In this document: positions 32,843 to 44,170 of the stretch, one piece after another
How the letters are laid out: the number at the start of each line of letters is the position of its first letter
Numbering within the stretch: the stretch's first letter is position 1
Assembly: GCA_963556195.1 (NCBI GenBank)
Contig: OY744519.1
Span: 105,187,500-105,251,499, forward strand
Reading direction: 5' to 3'
Length of the DNA: 64,000 nt
Origin: Sepiola atlantica
Taxonomy: Eukaryota; Mollusca; Cephalopoda; Sepiida; Sepiolidae
Notes under the pieces: generated by a model
The model's input: the letters and a program-made list of their open reading frames with translations, nothing else
Told to the model about the DNA's origin: nothing
The model's database searches: none
Translations under genes and position numbers: made by a program

Positions 32843-33906
32843 TTTCGGTACTCAACTGATACAGAATTCGACTTAATATCCGGTAACTTCGCGTCGGCAG
32901 CTTTCGTGCAGATTACGTAAGCAGCCGAAAGATCCCGAAGCGATTAACTAATCAGCTGTCAGCTGTCAGCAGACTAGTTTTTAACAAATCTTCGAAATTT
33001 AGTAAATCAAAAATAATGTGTCAAATTAAATTCATAAAATGCGAGTATATGTTCACGTTGACAGCACGGAACACGATTACGGACAAATTTGCATGATTTG
33101 AAAAGTTTTATGCGGGAAGTCTACGAACAACACTTTATAAGAAATCATCGCTAGATCGGAGGCCCAGGGCATACGGTTGAGCTAGACTATGTTCAACCGT
33201 GGAAAACACAACGTTAGCAGGGTTGCCCAGCCGCTCTGATTTTTTGAAGGATATGACACCGTAGAAAAGGAGGGTTTCTTGGTGACAGTGCAAACAGGAA
33301 CGTCGAAACCCTCTTTCCTATACTCCAAATAACTGGTCTTGCCTGGGGCCACAGTTGTATCGTACGTATGGAAGGCGTACACAAAGTTAGGAGAAGAGAG
33401 TTATATGCACCTGACGGTCAACCACAGCGAAAATAGAGTTGACCCGATAACGAGGGATACTACTAATCACGTCGAGAGAATGTGGAAGGAAGAGAAACAA
33501 GAAACAATAATGAGTGAAGTACGAGCGAATTTATGTGGAGACAGATGTTCCGAAGTAGGAGCAGTTCTTTATTTTTATTTCGTTCGTCTAAAAACATATT
33601 ATTCGCGTCGGCTTTTTTTAGGGGCAGAGGGCTAAAAGCAATCATTCTCGACAGAAAGCGGTGACTCCTTCGAGAAATTAGATTCGTTGAGATAGAGCGT
33701 TTAAATACATTTTCACATTCGACAAATTTTTCTTGATTTCTACTCAATTTCAAGATTTTTTAGAAACTTGTCTTCTGCTGACAGCTGACAGTTGACAGCT
33801 GATTGGATAATCGGTTCCACATCTTTCGGCTGCTTACGTAACCTGTCCGGAAGCTGCCGATGTGAAGTTGCCAGAAATTGGATCGGATCCTGTATCAGTA
33901 CCGAAA
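32843..33906 (+). mobile_element. Merlin-type DNA transposon with 130-bp TIRs
   Basis: TIRs 32843-32973 and 33774-33906 begin tttcggtact and share ttacgtaagcagccgaaaga and the repeated cagctgtcag block at their inner ends. Total length is about 1.06 kb. The flanks ataaaag / attaaag may be the worn 8-9-bp target duplication usual for Merlin. The interior encodes a broken transposase on the + strand. Confidence 0.75.
33187..33540 (+). pseudogene. Merlin transposase remnant
   Basis: With two stops, the + strand reads VAQPL-FFEGYDTVEKEGFL, LVLPGATVVSYVWKAYTKLG, THLTVNHSEN-like (MHLTVNHSENRVD) and NHVERMWKEEK. These match the second half of the ISXO2/Merlin DDE domain: the 'VSD-WKAY' block, the 'VNHS-NFVDP' block and the 'IE-W---K' block. 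The aspartate expected in VVSDxWKAY is a tyrosine here, so one catalytic residue is lost as well as the frame. The N-terminal half is not recognisable. The open frame 33339-33635 is the surviving part. Confidence 0.7.
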
Positions 33907-33909
33907 ATT

Positions 33910-34425
33910 AAAGCGACATTTACAAAACGTATTTATTTTATACTTGTTATAATAACAATACAAAAAACCCTCATATTACAAGTTATGAAATCATAAAGTA
34001 TTACATCAGAATCATAATAAACAAAATAATTTAATAATGAGATATAGCAATTACATGCACCAAATAGCTTATCAACACAAACGTACAACAATTATACAAG
34101 TATGCAAACGAACGTCAAAACAAAACAAGCCACATCATGTGATAAAACAGTTTTAAGATTCTAAGAATAATTAATTCATTCTTACCAGCCTAATTAAAAT
34201 ATTAGAGGTGAAGCAGATATTCTTAAATATACTATAGCAATTTACTATAGGTTTTGCATTTATTAGTTTATTAGTTAAATTTACTTACTATGTTCTACAT
34301 GTACACAACTATTTACTGTTGTTTGAATATTTAAATTTGCCTGATTTATTACAAATATTAAAAGATGTAAATTAATATTAATTATGTAATACCAGAAAGT
34401 ATGTTTACTAAGTTTATTATTGTTT
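33910..34425. other. Unassigned AT-rich DNA
   Basis: No coding or repeat signal between the Merlin element and the retroelement nest. Confidence 0.45.
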
Positions 34426-34429
34426 GTTA

Positions 34430-34915
34430 TGGTACATTCACTAGGCTTTTACTATATTTATCCAAAGTGAAGTATTTTAAGTGTCTACAGCAAATGCCTA
34501 TTTCATCTCTTTGATTTAGTAGTTTATCTCTATATGGACACATGATAAATCTAATTTTTCATTAAACAAGGAAAAATAGTGGGGTTGTGTAGTGTAGGTG
34601 TTAACATTTTCTTTAAGACACACCATTGCAGTACAGGTACAATATTTTATTTCCTTTGAGGGACCATATGTATTTTGATAATTAGGTGCCACCTTTTTAT
34701 CTAGGTTATTGAAAGATGATTTATGGTTTCTGTATCTTGCTTTAAAAGCAGTACTTGTACCACCTATCTAAAAACTATCAGTCACGGAGTATCTTCTGGG
34801 AACAGGGTTTCTAAATAAACTATACTCTTAGTTAAACATTTTTTTGTAGCAGTCATTTATTTTCATCTCTAAAATTTCATTCATTATTTCCGTTAATATT
34901 ATCTTGTGTATTGTT
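34430..34915 (-). pseudogene. GIY-YIG-type C-terminal region of the nested retroelement
   Basis: The - strand from about 34780 gives GGTSTAFKARYRNHKSSFNN, then VCLKENVNTYTTQPHYFSLF and NEKLDLSCVH, then a degraded INY-IKEMK-AFAVDT segment. This follows the C-terminal endonuclease-like region (FKxRYxNHxxSF, CLxEKL, NKRxE--xxCRH) of a widespread RT/GIY-YIG retroelement of invertebrates. It is the 3' continuation of the RT at 38.3-39.4 kb, separated by two later insertions. Confidence 0.65.
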
Positions 34916-36754
34916 TTTTACCTAAAGAGTAACCACTTATCAAGGCCAACAAGCCACTCGAGGATACGGGTTAATGAGTATCAGGTGGGCGGTGAGACAA
35001 CATCATGATATTCGGTAATGGTGGTAAACGTTTAGCAGACTTTGATCATTTATGAAAACAGCTTAACATTGTTTACATTGAATTTGAAAACGACAATGTT
35101 GTAGTCAGCTGGTAAGCAGCCCAGCAGTATTGAGTTCCACAACCGAGTAATTCTAAGAAATAAACTTTGCTCATGGAAGTTTCGATCAGCTTTCGGCACA
35201 GAGACAGAGAAATGGAAATATTTGACAGTGGTTATAGCTAGACGAGTTTTTGTTGTGAATGTTTTACCGAGGGACTATAGACTGGAGCTAAGCTGAGCAC
35301 CTGCCATAAAAATAACGATAGAGTAGAGAAAGACTGTGAGAAAGAGCTAGTAGGGATGGAAGAGAACATCGCCTACTAGATTTTTAAGTCGGTCTTGTAC
35401 TCTGTCAAGGCAGGAAAAGTGCTCTGAAAAGTACATTCCTAGATGTAGCAAAAGTACTCTATCCTAGAACGTATTTGGCTCTTATACTGATAGAGGATTA
35501 TATTAGGAGTAAGATACCTTCTGGAGTGGTAGAATGATCACACATCTTTCTCAGCGACCTTGGCAACGGATTCGATGTACATTTTAGGTCAGGACTGAAG
35601 TTTAGTCCCAGAACATTGTTAAAATAGGGTGCTTCCCCAAGTCAGGAGCAATTAATTTCAATTTAGGCCAAGTGGATATCAGAGCGCTGGTGGTTAACAG
35701 AGAAGAGCGTGGTTTTGGATGTATTAAAATAAACCAGACACTTTCCCCATTGCACCACGTGCTCAAGGTTGGAGGAGAGAGAATTATTAAGACCTTTGTC
35801 CTTGTTGCTCTTCGAAGTGTTGACATAGATGGTTGTATCGTTTGCATAATGAATGATCTTAGAATGTGATTTGGAAGATCGTTGATGAAGATCTGGAAGA
35901 AGGTTTTTCCCAAAATTGATCATTGAGGCACACCAGCGTTGATAATATGAGCTTCAGATCTCTGCCCAACAACGAGTACTTTTATGAACCTATCAGAAAG
36001 AAATGATTTGATGGTTGAGAGGACAGTTCCGGATATTCCATAGCTAGAAATATTGTGAAGTAGACCATTATGTGAAACCCTATCAAAGGTCTTTGATATG
36101 TAAAGAACTATTGCTCTAGAAACGAAGTCCTCGTTAATAGATTAACTGATCCTGTATGATATTACTGTCAGCACATCAGCTGTTGATAACGCAGGATGGG
36201 AACTATATTACTTGTCACTGAGTAGGTGGTTTTTGTTTAGATAATTGACAACTTTTCGATTTATCACAGATTCAAGCAACTTAATCATGATGCACAGGAG
36301 ACTAATTGGTCTGATGGGAGATGCAAAAGACCTATCTCCAGTACGTTTTAATACTGAGCAGACTGATGAAGTTTAAACAGGAAGTGACGGTGGTCAAGTG
36401 AATAACGACACAGACTGACGACCCCGTGTGCCAAGTTCGAATCTAATCAGTTCCATAATATAACTTTCACTCAGGGATGTTGATAACCATTTCGTGGTCT
36501 AACCTGCAAGAATGCAACACCAGAATCAAACCAGTCAACAGAATTGTACTATGTTGATTCACACGAATTTACCTTACTTTACCAGGTGTTGGGAGGCATT
36601 CTTTCTTTTAAGCAACGTTTCAACAGCTTTGTAAGAATGGGACCTTGTTCCGGTTTCAGCTTTTTAAGCACTATGATTGGAATTTTGTCAGGGCTTGTTG
36701 CTTTGCTAGCATCAAGGTTCTTGATAAGTTTGAAAACATCCCGGACAGCTATAT
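34916..36754 (-). pseudogene. LINE (family L-A) inserted in the retroelement
   Basis: 3' terminus at 34916-34990. ORF2 C-terminal region at 35090-35200 (RNFHEQSLFLRITRLWNSIL on the - strand). RT centre at 35600-35930 with HYANDTTIYVNTSKSNKDKG, where the FADD box reads YAND. N-terminal RT region at 36600-36750. It is the same element as 14.5-16.4 kb, with the same module order. Frames are broken. The element starts within, or was truncated inside, the RT. A tRNA-derived repeat interrupts it at 36380-36592. Confidence 0.75.
36380..36592 (+). repeat. tRNA-derived SINE inserted in the LINE
   Basis: 36390-36455 has an A-box word ggtggtcaagtg and, about 45 nt on, a B-box word agttcgaatct. It is followed by about 130 nt of non-tRNA sequence. 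Alignment of the flanks with the uninterrupted LINE at 15.71-15.75 kb shows this block is an insertion, which supports the boundaries. Confidence 0.65.
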
Positions 36755-36863
36755 ATGTTAATTCTATTCTTATTATTACGGTTCAATATCTGTCTGTTAT
36801 CGCTCGTAATTACTTTAGTATTTTACAGCTATAGCTGAGTTTAACAGTATTTTTTTTATTAAA
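36755..36863 (-). pseudogene. Middle fragment of the nested retroelement
   Basis: Between the LINE and the mariner, the - strand reads NKKNTVKLSYSCK. This is the segment expected immediately after 'FPANNPLH' at the end of the 38.32-kb piece (family pattern: FPxxxxLHKIFNxNTxKLSYSCMPN). It shows that mariner and LINE landed at separate sites about 100 bp apart in one older element. Confidence 0.6.
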
Positions 36864-36865
36864 TA

Positions 36866-38316
36866 CAGGGTGTCTCAAAAAAATGTACTCACTCTTAGAA
36901 TGACGAGAAAACCTCAGATGTACTCACTCGTAGAATGACGAGAAAACTTTTATTTATGAACATAGAGTGAAATGAAATAGCATCGAATACATGAGACAGA
37001 TGTAATTGAAGAATCATGTTCGCAAATGTTCAAACTGATGACCATTATTGTTCAAACAAAGCTGATAACGCGCACCAATGGATTCGCAAACGTCGCGAAA
37101 CATGTCATTAGGAATATCACGACAGTGTCTTTCAATTTCCAATTTCAATGCATCAATTGTCCTTGGTTTGTTGCCATAAACTTTGTCTTTTAAGTATCCC
37201 CACAAAAAAAAGTCCATAGGTCTTAGGTCTGGGGAACGCGCAGGGTATTCATTGGGGCCCCTTCGTCCAATCCATGTGTCAGGAAACACTGCATCGAGGT
37301 AAGCTCGTACATCGCGATGGTAGTGGGGAGGAGCTCCATCTTGCTGAAAGTAAATATCGCCGTCATCACCAAACCTCTCTGTAATTTGTGGACCAACAAA
37401 TTCCTGAAGCCAGTTGTGGTAGCTCTCACCATTGACAGTTTCGTTGAAATAAAAGGTCCTATGATGCCCAATGCGGATATCCCACACCACACTGTTACTC
37501 CTGGTAAGTTTACATGGTGTTCAATTGTTACGTGAGGATTTGCAGGACACCAGTACGTGCAATTATGACGGTTAATGGTACCATTTAATTTGAAAATTGC
37601 TTCATCGCTCCACACAATTTTGTGTGCAAACTCGACATCTTCTGCACATTTTGCCAGGTACCATTCACAAAATTCGACTCTCCGGTCAGGATCGTCTTCG
37701 TTGAGAGCATGACACAGCCTTGGAATGTAGCATTTCCAATGCAGACGCTTCATTATGCGGTTGACGCTATCTTTTGAGATGTGGGTTTCCCGAGCAGTTT
37801 GGCGAAGTGATTTCTGTGGTGATCGAAGGAGTGTTTCCTGCACCTGCAGTTCTTTTTCAGGGGACGTAGATGTCCGTGGTCGTCCTGAACGTTGTTTGTT
37901 GGTATTCTGTACGGTTCCATCTGCTTCAAATTTGTCTCTGATGCGCGCAATGGTCCGGCGCGTGGGTGGCGGTTTTGCGAATTCCCTTGTGAACCGGCGT
38001 TGCACTTCAGTGGCGTTTTCGGTCTTCCAATAGCATTTCAGGACAAACTTTCTCTCTTCGAAACTAAGTTGATTTCTTGCCATGGCTTCATTAATTCAGA
38101 ATATCTGAAACAAAAAAAAGAGTGAGTAAATTTATAATGGACATCAATTTGAACATTTGCGAACATGATTTTTCAATTACATTTGTTTCATGTATTTGAA
38201 GCTATTTCATTTCTCTCTATGTTCATGAATAAAAGTTTTCTCATCATTCTACGAGTGAGTACATTTGAGGTTTTCTCGTCATTCTAAGAGTGAGTACATT
38301 TTTTTGAGACACCCTG
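36866..38316 (-). mobile_element. Mariner-like transposon, nearly intact, TA target duplication
   Basis: Length 1451 bp. TIRs of about 178 bp (36866-37043 and 38139-38316) start cagggtgtctc and are flanked by TA on both sides (36864-36865, 38317-38318). Each TIR contains two direct copies of a 26-bp subrepeat beginning atgtactcactc, likely transposase-binding sites. The left TIR overlaps the last ten codons of the transposase gene. TIR similarity is high, which suggests a fairly recent insertion. Confidence 0.9.
37014..38083 (-). pseudogene. Mariner-superfamily transposase, one frameshift
   Basis: The frame opens at ATG 38083 and runs about 209 codons, then shifts near 37450 and continues to a stop at 37014, for about 356 residues in all. 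The N-terminus has two helix-turn-helix regions (about residues 5-55 and 75-125) separated by a GRPRTS AT-hook-like linker. The catalytic residues are D160 ([10 protein letters not shown]), the D of QQDGAPPH, and the D of SPDLRPMDF. The last two are separated by 36 residues, giving a D,D36D signature, not the D34D of classical mariner. The break lies in a t run between GPF and YFNE and looks like loss of one base. The rest of the protein is intact, so this copy is only one mutation from open. Confidence 0.85.
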
Positions 38317-38320
38317 TATG

Positions 38321-39365
38321 TATGTAGAGGGTTATTTGCAGGGAAATGCCGACTTGAAAGATTAAGAAACATATGTCCGATTTCGGATTTAACAAGCAGA
38401 TTAAACGGAGGAGTATACCAAATAATCTTCCAGTTTCTATTTTTTCTAATTAGCCTGTTATTTTCTACATGTATACTGAATCGTAGTGTAAAACTTAACC
38501 ACTGTTTTTTAAACCATTGTTGTATGTATAACTACTGTTATTAAACATTCTTCAGTAAAGGAATTATTGGTAATTCTATGGCTTATTGATATTGGGATAT
38601 GTTTTATAATAGAAGGGTGATTTAACTAGACATTAATATATATTTGTTCATACTTTTCTTTTATATATTGTTTATGTGCCATGTGTAAGGTTAAATGTAA
38701 CATCTAAGAAGTTGGTTATCTCAATTCCTGCTGTGATCTCAACTTTTTGTCATACATTTTTCATAGTTTTTTATAGAGGCTTTTAAATAGTTTCAGATTT
38801 AAAAGTAGTAGGATTTCTACCAATATGTACGCCATCATATATGTATAGTCATATATCCCTAACGTCAAAAGATTCGAAATAAAGGGTCCTACTAAATCAG
38901 ACATCTGAGCAGATCCATTTAGCCTATTGCAATATTAAATGAATCCGTAGAATTATCTTTCACTTATTTGTCATTATTGCAAATTATTACTGTCTTAAAG
39001 CACTTATAGATGACATCTATCTTTTCGCTGGTAATGTCCGTAACTAATTTTGCGAAATCCAAGTCCTTGGGAAATGACTGTAATTGACTGGTAGTAATTC
39101 ATTATACCGAATTGAATAGAATTACAATGGTTCTTTTGTTCAATTTCATTAAACCAATTAATTGTCCTAGTGGGTGTTTAAATGTATTTTTATTTAATAA
39201 TCTTATTGCTATTTTCCAAGATTATTTTACTGGGTTTTTCAATTTCAGTCTGGTTAGGTTGATTACTGTTGCAGTAGGCTTATTTAAGAAAACCGGTTGT
39301 TGTCCTTCAATGATATATACGTGTTTTTAGGTCTCAGTTTGCATACTGTATGTCTAATATGTTCT
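38321..39365 (-). pseudogene. RT region of the nested retroelement
   Basis: On the - strand, with many frameshifts: FLNKPTATVINLTRLKL, INWFNEIEQKNHCNSIQF, FAKLVTDITSEKIDVIYKCF, SDLVGPFISNLL, ITNFLDVTFNLT, RKNRNWKIIWYTPPFNLLVK and SEIGHMFLNLSSRHFPANNP. These follow in order the RT of a multicopy invertebrate retroelement whose C-terminus is GIY-YIG-like, probably a divergent Penelope-like lineage. The YRDD-type catalytic box is not intact. It is broken at 38320 by the mariner insertion. Confidence 0.65.
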
Positions 39366-39391
39366 TCGTCAGTTATTTTTGACTAAGCTCA

Positions 39392-39395
<4 letters not shown>

Positions 39396-39466
<71 letters not shown>
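39396..39466. repeat. (TA)n microsatellite
   Basis: About 35 TA units just upstream of the RT remnant. Confidence 0.95.
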
Positions 39467-39468
<2 letters not shown>

Positions 39469-39469
39469 A

Positions 39470-40100
39470 AACAATCTATGAGTGATTTATAATAAAAAGA
39501 CAAAATACAGTTTACAATCCAAGAGATACTAACTAATTCTAAATATTGCAGACTTATCACTTGTAAAAGTCGACTTACTGCTAGAAAATTCACAAATAAA
39601 AAGGGGACTCAATTATAAAGCAGTGAAACCTTAATAAGGGACTTTATCTTAAATCGTAAAATAGAAATAAGGGGGGCGGGTCATCAGCTGTTTATCATGT
39701 AACTGTTTCGCACATTAAAAACACAACAGTTATTAAATGCATTGCTCTCCATCAGTATTGCTTGAAATACCACATGCCCATAACCAAATGTAGACACAAT
39801 TTATTTATTAATTGACTAAAAAAACAGATGGGAGATACTCTAAGCAACAACTTGAAAAAAAAAGACAAAAAGAAAAGACAAAATGAACCTAGCTTGTGTT
39901 ATAGTAGTTCGCATATCAACTTTATATAGGATTTAAGATACATAACAACTTAAGTAAATTTGGTACCAGATGACGAAATACATATGAGAAAGTAAGCTTA
40001 GCCATACAGATCGAAATATACAACATATATTGAAAAGGAAATAAAAAGCACTTTAAACTTCTTTAGAATACTAACAATATCAACATAACACTTGTATAAG
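39470..40100. other. Unassigned AT-rich DNA
   Basis: No element recognised. Confidence 0.45.
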
Positions 40101-40102
40101 CC

Positions 40103-40103
<1 letters not shown>

Positions 40104-40158
<55 letters not shown>
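40104..40158. repeat. (TA)n microsatellite
   Basis: About 27 TA units, directly followed by the CCGG-type edge motif at 40178. Confidence 0.95.
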
Positions 40159-40159
<1 letters not shown>

Positions 40160-40160
<1 letters not shown>

Positions 40161-40255
40161 TGTAACACTAAGCAGGTACCCCTGGCGTTTCCCGGAAATA
40201 AATCGACGACTACTGTGTCCCCCCATTTCTAGACTTTATTTTCATGTTACAACTT
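40160..40255 (+). repeat. Repeat edge with cccggcgtt-type motif, copy 1
   Basis: ggtacccctggcgtttcccgg followed by aatcgacga recurs at 44552 as ggtacccccggcgttacccgg followed by aatcgacga. Such C/G-rich edges bordering repeats are widespread in invertebrate genomes. I do not know which transposon they end. Confidence 0.45.
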
Positions 40256-40259
40256 TTAT

Positions 40260-41575
40260 TTATAACTTTTAATTCCTTTTTTCTTCATTTTTAGGTTATG
40301 AATGAACTGAAATTAAATAACAGGTCGTATTTTCTCTGTCTTTAGATGCCCAGCATCAACGCATATTCAACGATATATCAACTGTAAAATTCTCACATAC
40401 AAAATCAAAACAATGTAAAATTTACCTGTGAAAACTTTAGTGAGATTTTGCACAGTGCTTTGTTTTCATTCACATCGTAAGACACGGACCACAGATAGAA
40501 ACACAGAGACATAACACATATAGACTGTCGGCCCAACCCCTAAAAGCCCTCTAGATTTTTGATTTTGTCGGCTGGGTCAGAGCACTGAAATATAAAGGTG
40601 GCAAATGGAAACCTATACACCCAAGAATATAAATACTCTTTTTCATAAGCCTAAATGTGGTTCAGTTGTAAGAACGGTGGCCATCTTTAAAGATTGCCGT
40701 CGATTTTTAAAGTAAATATAACAGCTTACTTAAACCCTAATAGTACTAACACCAATAAGCATAGGAACATATAAATTAGTCCATTTTATTTCTAGGTAAA
40801 TTCTGCATCCAATACCATAAGCTATATTACAATTCATAGCCAGAATCTTCTTCAGGTTTGAGAAAGTGTCGGAAAAAGCACAATTTTTGACGTTCTTTTT
40901 GGATACATATATTATAGTTTCAAAATAAACAGACACATATTTTAGCATTTTCTATTATTTGTATATGTATTTATTCGTATTTGTATCATTTGTATTTTTA
41001 TTCTAACAATAAAATACATTACATCAGTTTATTATTGTATTTTTGCCACCGGGCAGGTAATTTTCTGTGCGATTTTATGTTTTTTAGAAGTCTATTCCAT
41101 CACAGCATGAGTAAAACGTGTAAAGCGTGTAAGAAAAGCAACACAGAATTCTAAATTCCTAGTAACTATTTGGAAAGTGATATGAGGTGCCTAACAAGAT
41201 AAGTCATGCATTTGTATGTGTCAAACACGACAACTTAAAACCCATAACATAGTGATATATACTCAAGCATTTTGCAAGTATATGTGTGCTGTATTGTTTC
41301 TGTCTATTTAGTGTATATTAAATTCTTAGTGAAAATAAATATTTATGGATCATTCATATTTATATGTTAAATATAATTATAGCCAGAAACAGGAAGCTAA
41401 AAATCCCATAATTTTATGAGTATACAATTGTCATCATCTCTTCAAAAGTAATTCATCCAATTTTCATCAGTGTATTTATTCTACTATTTATTATTAAAAT
41501 AAAATGTCTTTAAATAAATAAAACAAAATAAATATGTATGCATAAAATACAAGTTTATAAAGAAAAACAAATTAG
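40260..41575. other. Unassigned AT-rich DNA
   Basis: cccctaaaagccctctagat at 40536 resembles cccctagaaaaccctctaga at 47683, a shared word of unknown origin. No gene. Confidence 0.4.
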
Positions 41576-41579
41576 TGTT

Positions 41580-43260
41580 TGTACCCATACAATCTACAAA
41601 GACACTTCAAGAGCTGCTGCTGTATCTGATTGCACATTAAATTGCCCCTCAAGATTTCTGAATGCATGACAAAACTACTTATCCGCAAAAATGAAATAAA
41701 CAGCTTGTTTTCCTTTTCCATAGAAGGTCCTGACATTATCATATCCAGTCAAGAAATGTAGGCTGATCAATGGTTGGCTGATATAATATCCAATGCAATC
41801 TTCTAACATTATCTTTAAATGTGTTGCTTTTCTTATATGGATATACCAGCGCACAGAATTGGGGATTGCAGTGCGATTCCATTGATGAAGGTGTCAGTAT
41901 CTCGGCTTACAATGATACTGTTACCACGGTTACTGGCTGCATGTAAACATATGTGTGTATCTGCTTCTTCATGTGAAGAGCAGAGTTTTGTCTCTTCTAC
42001 TGCGGTGACCTTATGATTTGCTATTGTGTTTCAAGAACACCTTCACCCCTATTAATGATGATGTTGATACATTGGAGCATGTCTTAAAACGGTACTTTAC
42101 CAGCGACACCTTGTTCTCTCCAACTGAGGGAAAGTTACTCCACTGCTGGAGAAGAGATTAACCGTGAATTCGTATTACCTGAGAACCACTAGCTACTTTT
42201 GGGATCCGTTCAGGATTCTTGATAGAGATCTGCTGAAACGTGTTAGCCACGAAGTGAATTTCCTGTGAACTATAGTGTTTTCCTCAATTTACAAGATGCT
42301 TCAAGATTACAAGAGAGACGTTGATAAATGTCTCTCTCCAAGTAGACTGTTGACATTAAGTCGATTTAGCAATGCTATGCTATCCACTACATATATACCA
42401 GCTATAATTGGGGTCGTGAATTGAATTTTTCATGTAGACTTTCAAGTGCATGAAGTAAGTTAACCTGGTTGATCTCAACCAGGAATCATTGAGAATCTAC
42501 AACTGACAGTGGCAATGAACCGAATAAATAGGACAGTAGCCTTTGTAAGTTTAATTTTATATTTGCCAATCACAAACAATATTGCTAAGATATTTTTGTT
42601 AACTTTCAAAGTTATGTCTTTTCCATGTACATCATGTCTGGATATCTTAGACACACTGATGAATGGCTTGCTATGCATCTTTACATAAACAAAACACTTC
42701 ACCTTTTCTGTTTGTAGACGCTCTCCACAAAACTTTGAACTCGGATTCACCTTATGCATCAGTTTTAACAAATTGAGTTGTAACAACTCCCGATGCAATA
42801 TGGATCAACTCATCTTGTTCATAGTTAAATGGGTTTACCATACTATTCACTGTGTCCATTATCTTCTCAATATCATCTTTGTCATGTTTCATATGACTTG
42901 GTAGGAGATCTGATTCGGTTTCACTATGCTCTCTTTTGCCAACCATGGCTTCACATTCACGGATGATAGATCCACTAGCATGATCGGACCATACCCATCT
43001 GTTGACTGCACCCTTCCTAGTGCTGAAACCTCTCATATAATCTTTTAATTTAGTCTCAGTGAGCAGTTTGCTCCACTGCTTGGTGACAAAAAATCGTGGC
43101 AAAGGCGTTATCACTCCTTTGGACCGGGAAAGCGCCTTCCATGCATTGCATAAATATATCTGGATGAATGAACGGAAAATTACACATTTCCAACTACAGA
43201 AAGTCCTAGCCTGAAAAAAGTTAGTCTGGAAGTCAATTTCAAAAAGCCGTCCAACACATG
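41580..43260 (-). pseudogene. Dead copy of an uncharacterised multicopy invertebrate gene
   Basis: Read on the - strand from high to low coordinate: FPVQRSDNAFA-like (43.12 kb), FSTRKGAVNRWVWSDHASGS then ECEAMVGKREHSETESDLLP and VNSMVNPFNYEQDELIHIAS (42752-43114), KGKDITLKVNKNILA-like (42.6 kb), SSHEEADTHICLHAASNRGN then IIVSRDTDTF (41.85-42.0 kb), and LHFLTGYDNVRTFYGKGKQA (41.72 kb). I recall these blocks (NPF, EADTRI-LHA, HAFTGCDTTSAFYGKGK) from a large family of uncharacterised proteins in molluscs, cnidarians and crustaceans. Function unknown. The wide copy number suggests a mobile or retrocopied origin. No introns are visible, and the frame is broken repeatedly. Confidence 0.65.
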
Positions 43261-43264
43261 CCAG

Positions 43265-43715
43265 TATGTAAAACGGGCATTAAAATTATGATGATGTCTA
43301 AGTGAACTTCAAGCTTATTTTTTAATCAAAATCATTTGGTAGGCATTAGGTATAGTTAAGATCTCGACCATCACCTCTGTACCATAAGTCAACACCGAAT
43401 TTAGGATCGCAACCCTAATTCTCGACCACAACTCCAGACAGTCTTAATATTGGAGGTGTTCATTCTTATCAACGTAAAATGAATTGCAATCGTCACCGAT
43501 TCCACAAATTAAAAAGGAAAAAGAATTGTTCAATTATCCTCACGTCAATTTTTAGTTTTCATTAACTGTACTTTAAATGTAACTAAACATAATAATAGAC
43601 AATACTCTGCAGTTGTTTTAATCAAAAAACGAACGATGCCACCTCTATTCCTACATTCCACCAAATGCTACTTTGACAAATAATCTGTATAATTATAGCC
43701 ATACACATATGCTAA
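43265..43715. other. Unassigned DNA
   Basis: No recognisable element before the R-C repeats. Confidence 0.4.
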
Positions 43716-43719
43716 TTGA

Positions 43720-43880
43720 CTCAAAAAAGTTAGATTTTACTTCTTTCAGACAATTAAATATAAACATCCTGAAAAACTTAGCGATGAAAATAAAACAAAT
43801 ACAAAGCCCTAATTATTTTAGAATTTAGAATGAAGTTTTGCATAAATTTAACATAAAATAATCACTTACTTTTTTTGCCT
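43720..43880 (+). repeat. Interspersed repeat R-C, copy 4
   Basis: Words cagacaattaaatataaac, cctgaaaaacttagcgatg and ttagaatt-agaatga-g, then aatttaacataaaataatc, in family order. Confidence 0.5.
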
Positions 43881-43964
43881 TTTTTTAGTATTCATTGTTA
43901 TTGTTCTATTTTATGTTCTATTGTTATGTTTTCCAATGTTGGTAAAACTGTAAACATACACCTG

Positions 43965-44170
43965 CCCCCCCCCCCCGAAAAATTTGAGATTCCACATTTT
44001 AAGGCAATTATATGTTAATAACCTGAAAAGGTTTACGGTAAAAATTAAAACAAAAAACACAACAAAAAGAAACAATATTTTCGAGTGAGGAATTACTTTC
44101 ACATTTAAATTTAACACACAATGATCGCACCAGATAGTGTTCTAACGACATGTTAGCCGAGTAATTTAGG
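43965..44170 (+). repeat. Interspersed repeat R-C, copy 5
   Basis: Begins with a C12 run, then ggcaattatatgttaataac, cctgaaaaggtttacgg and aatttaacacacaatgatc. With copy 4 it forms a direct pair about 250 bp apart. Confidence 0.5.

Noticed and set aside
36903..36960. Tandem 26-bp repeats as an independent minisatellite
   Set aside because: They are the subterminal repeats of the mariner TIR and occur symmetrically at both ends.
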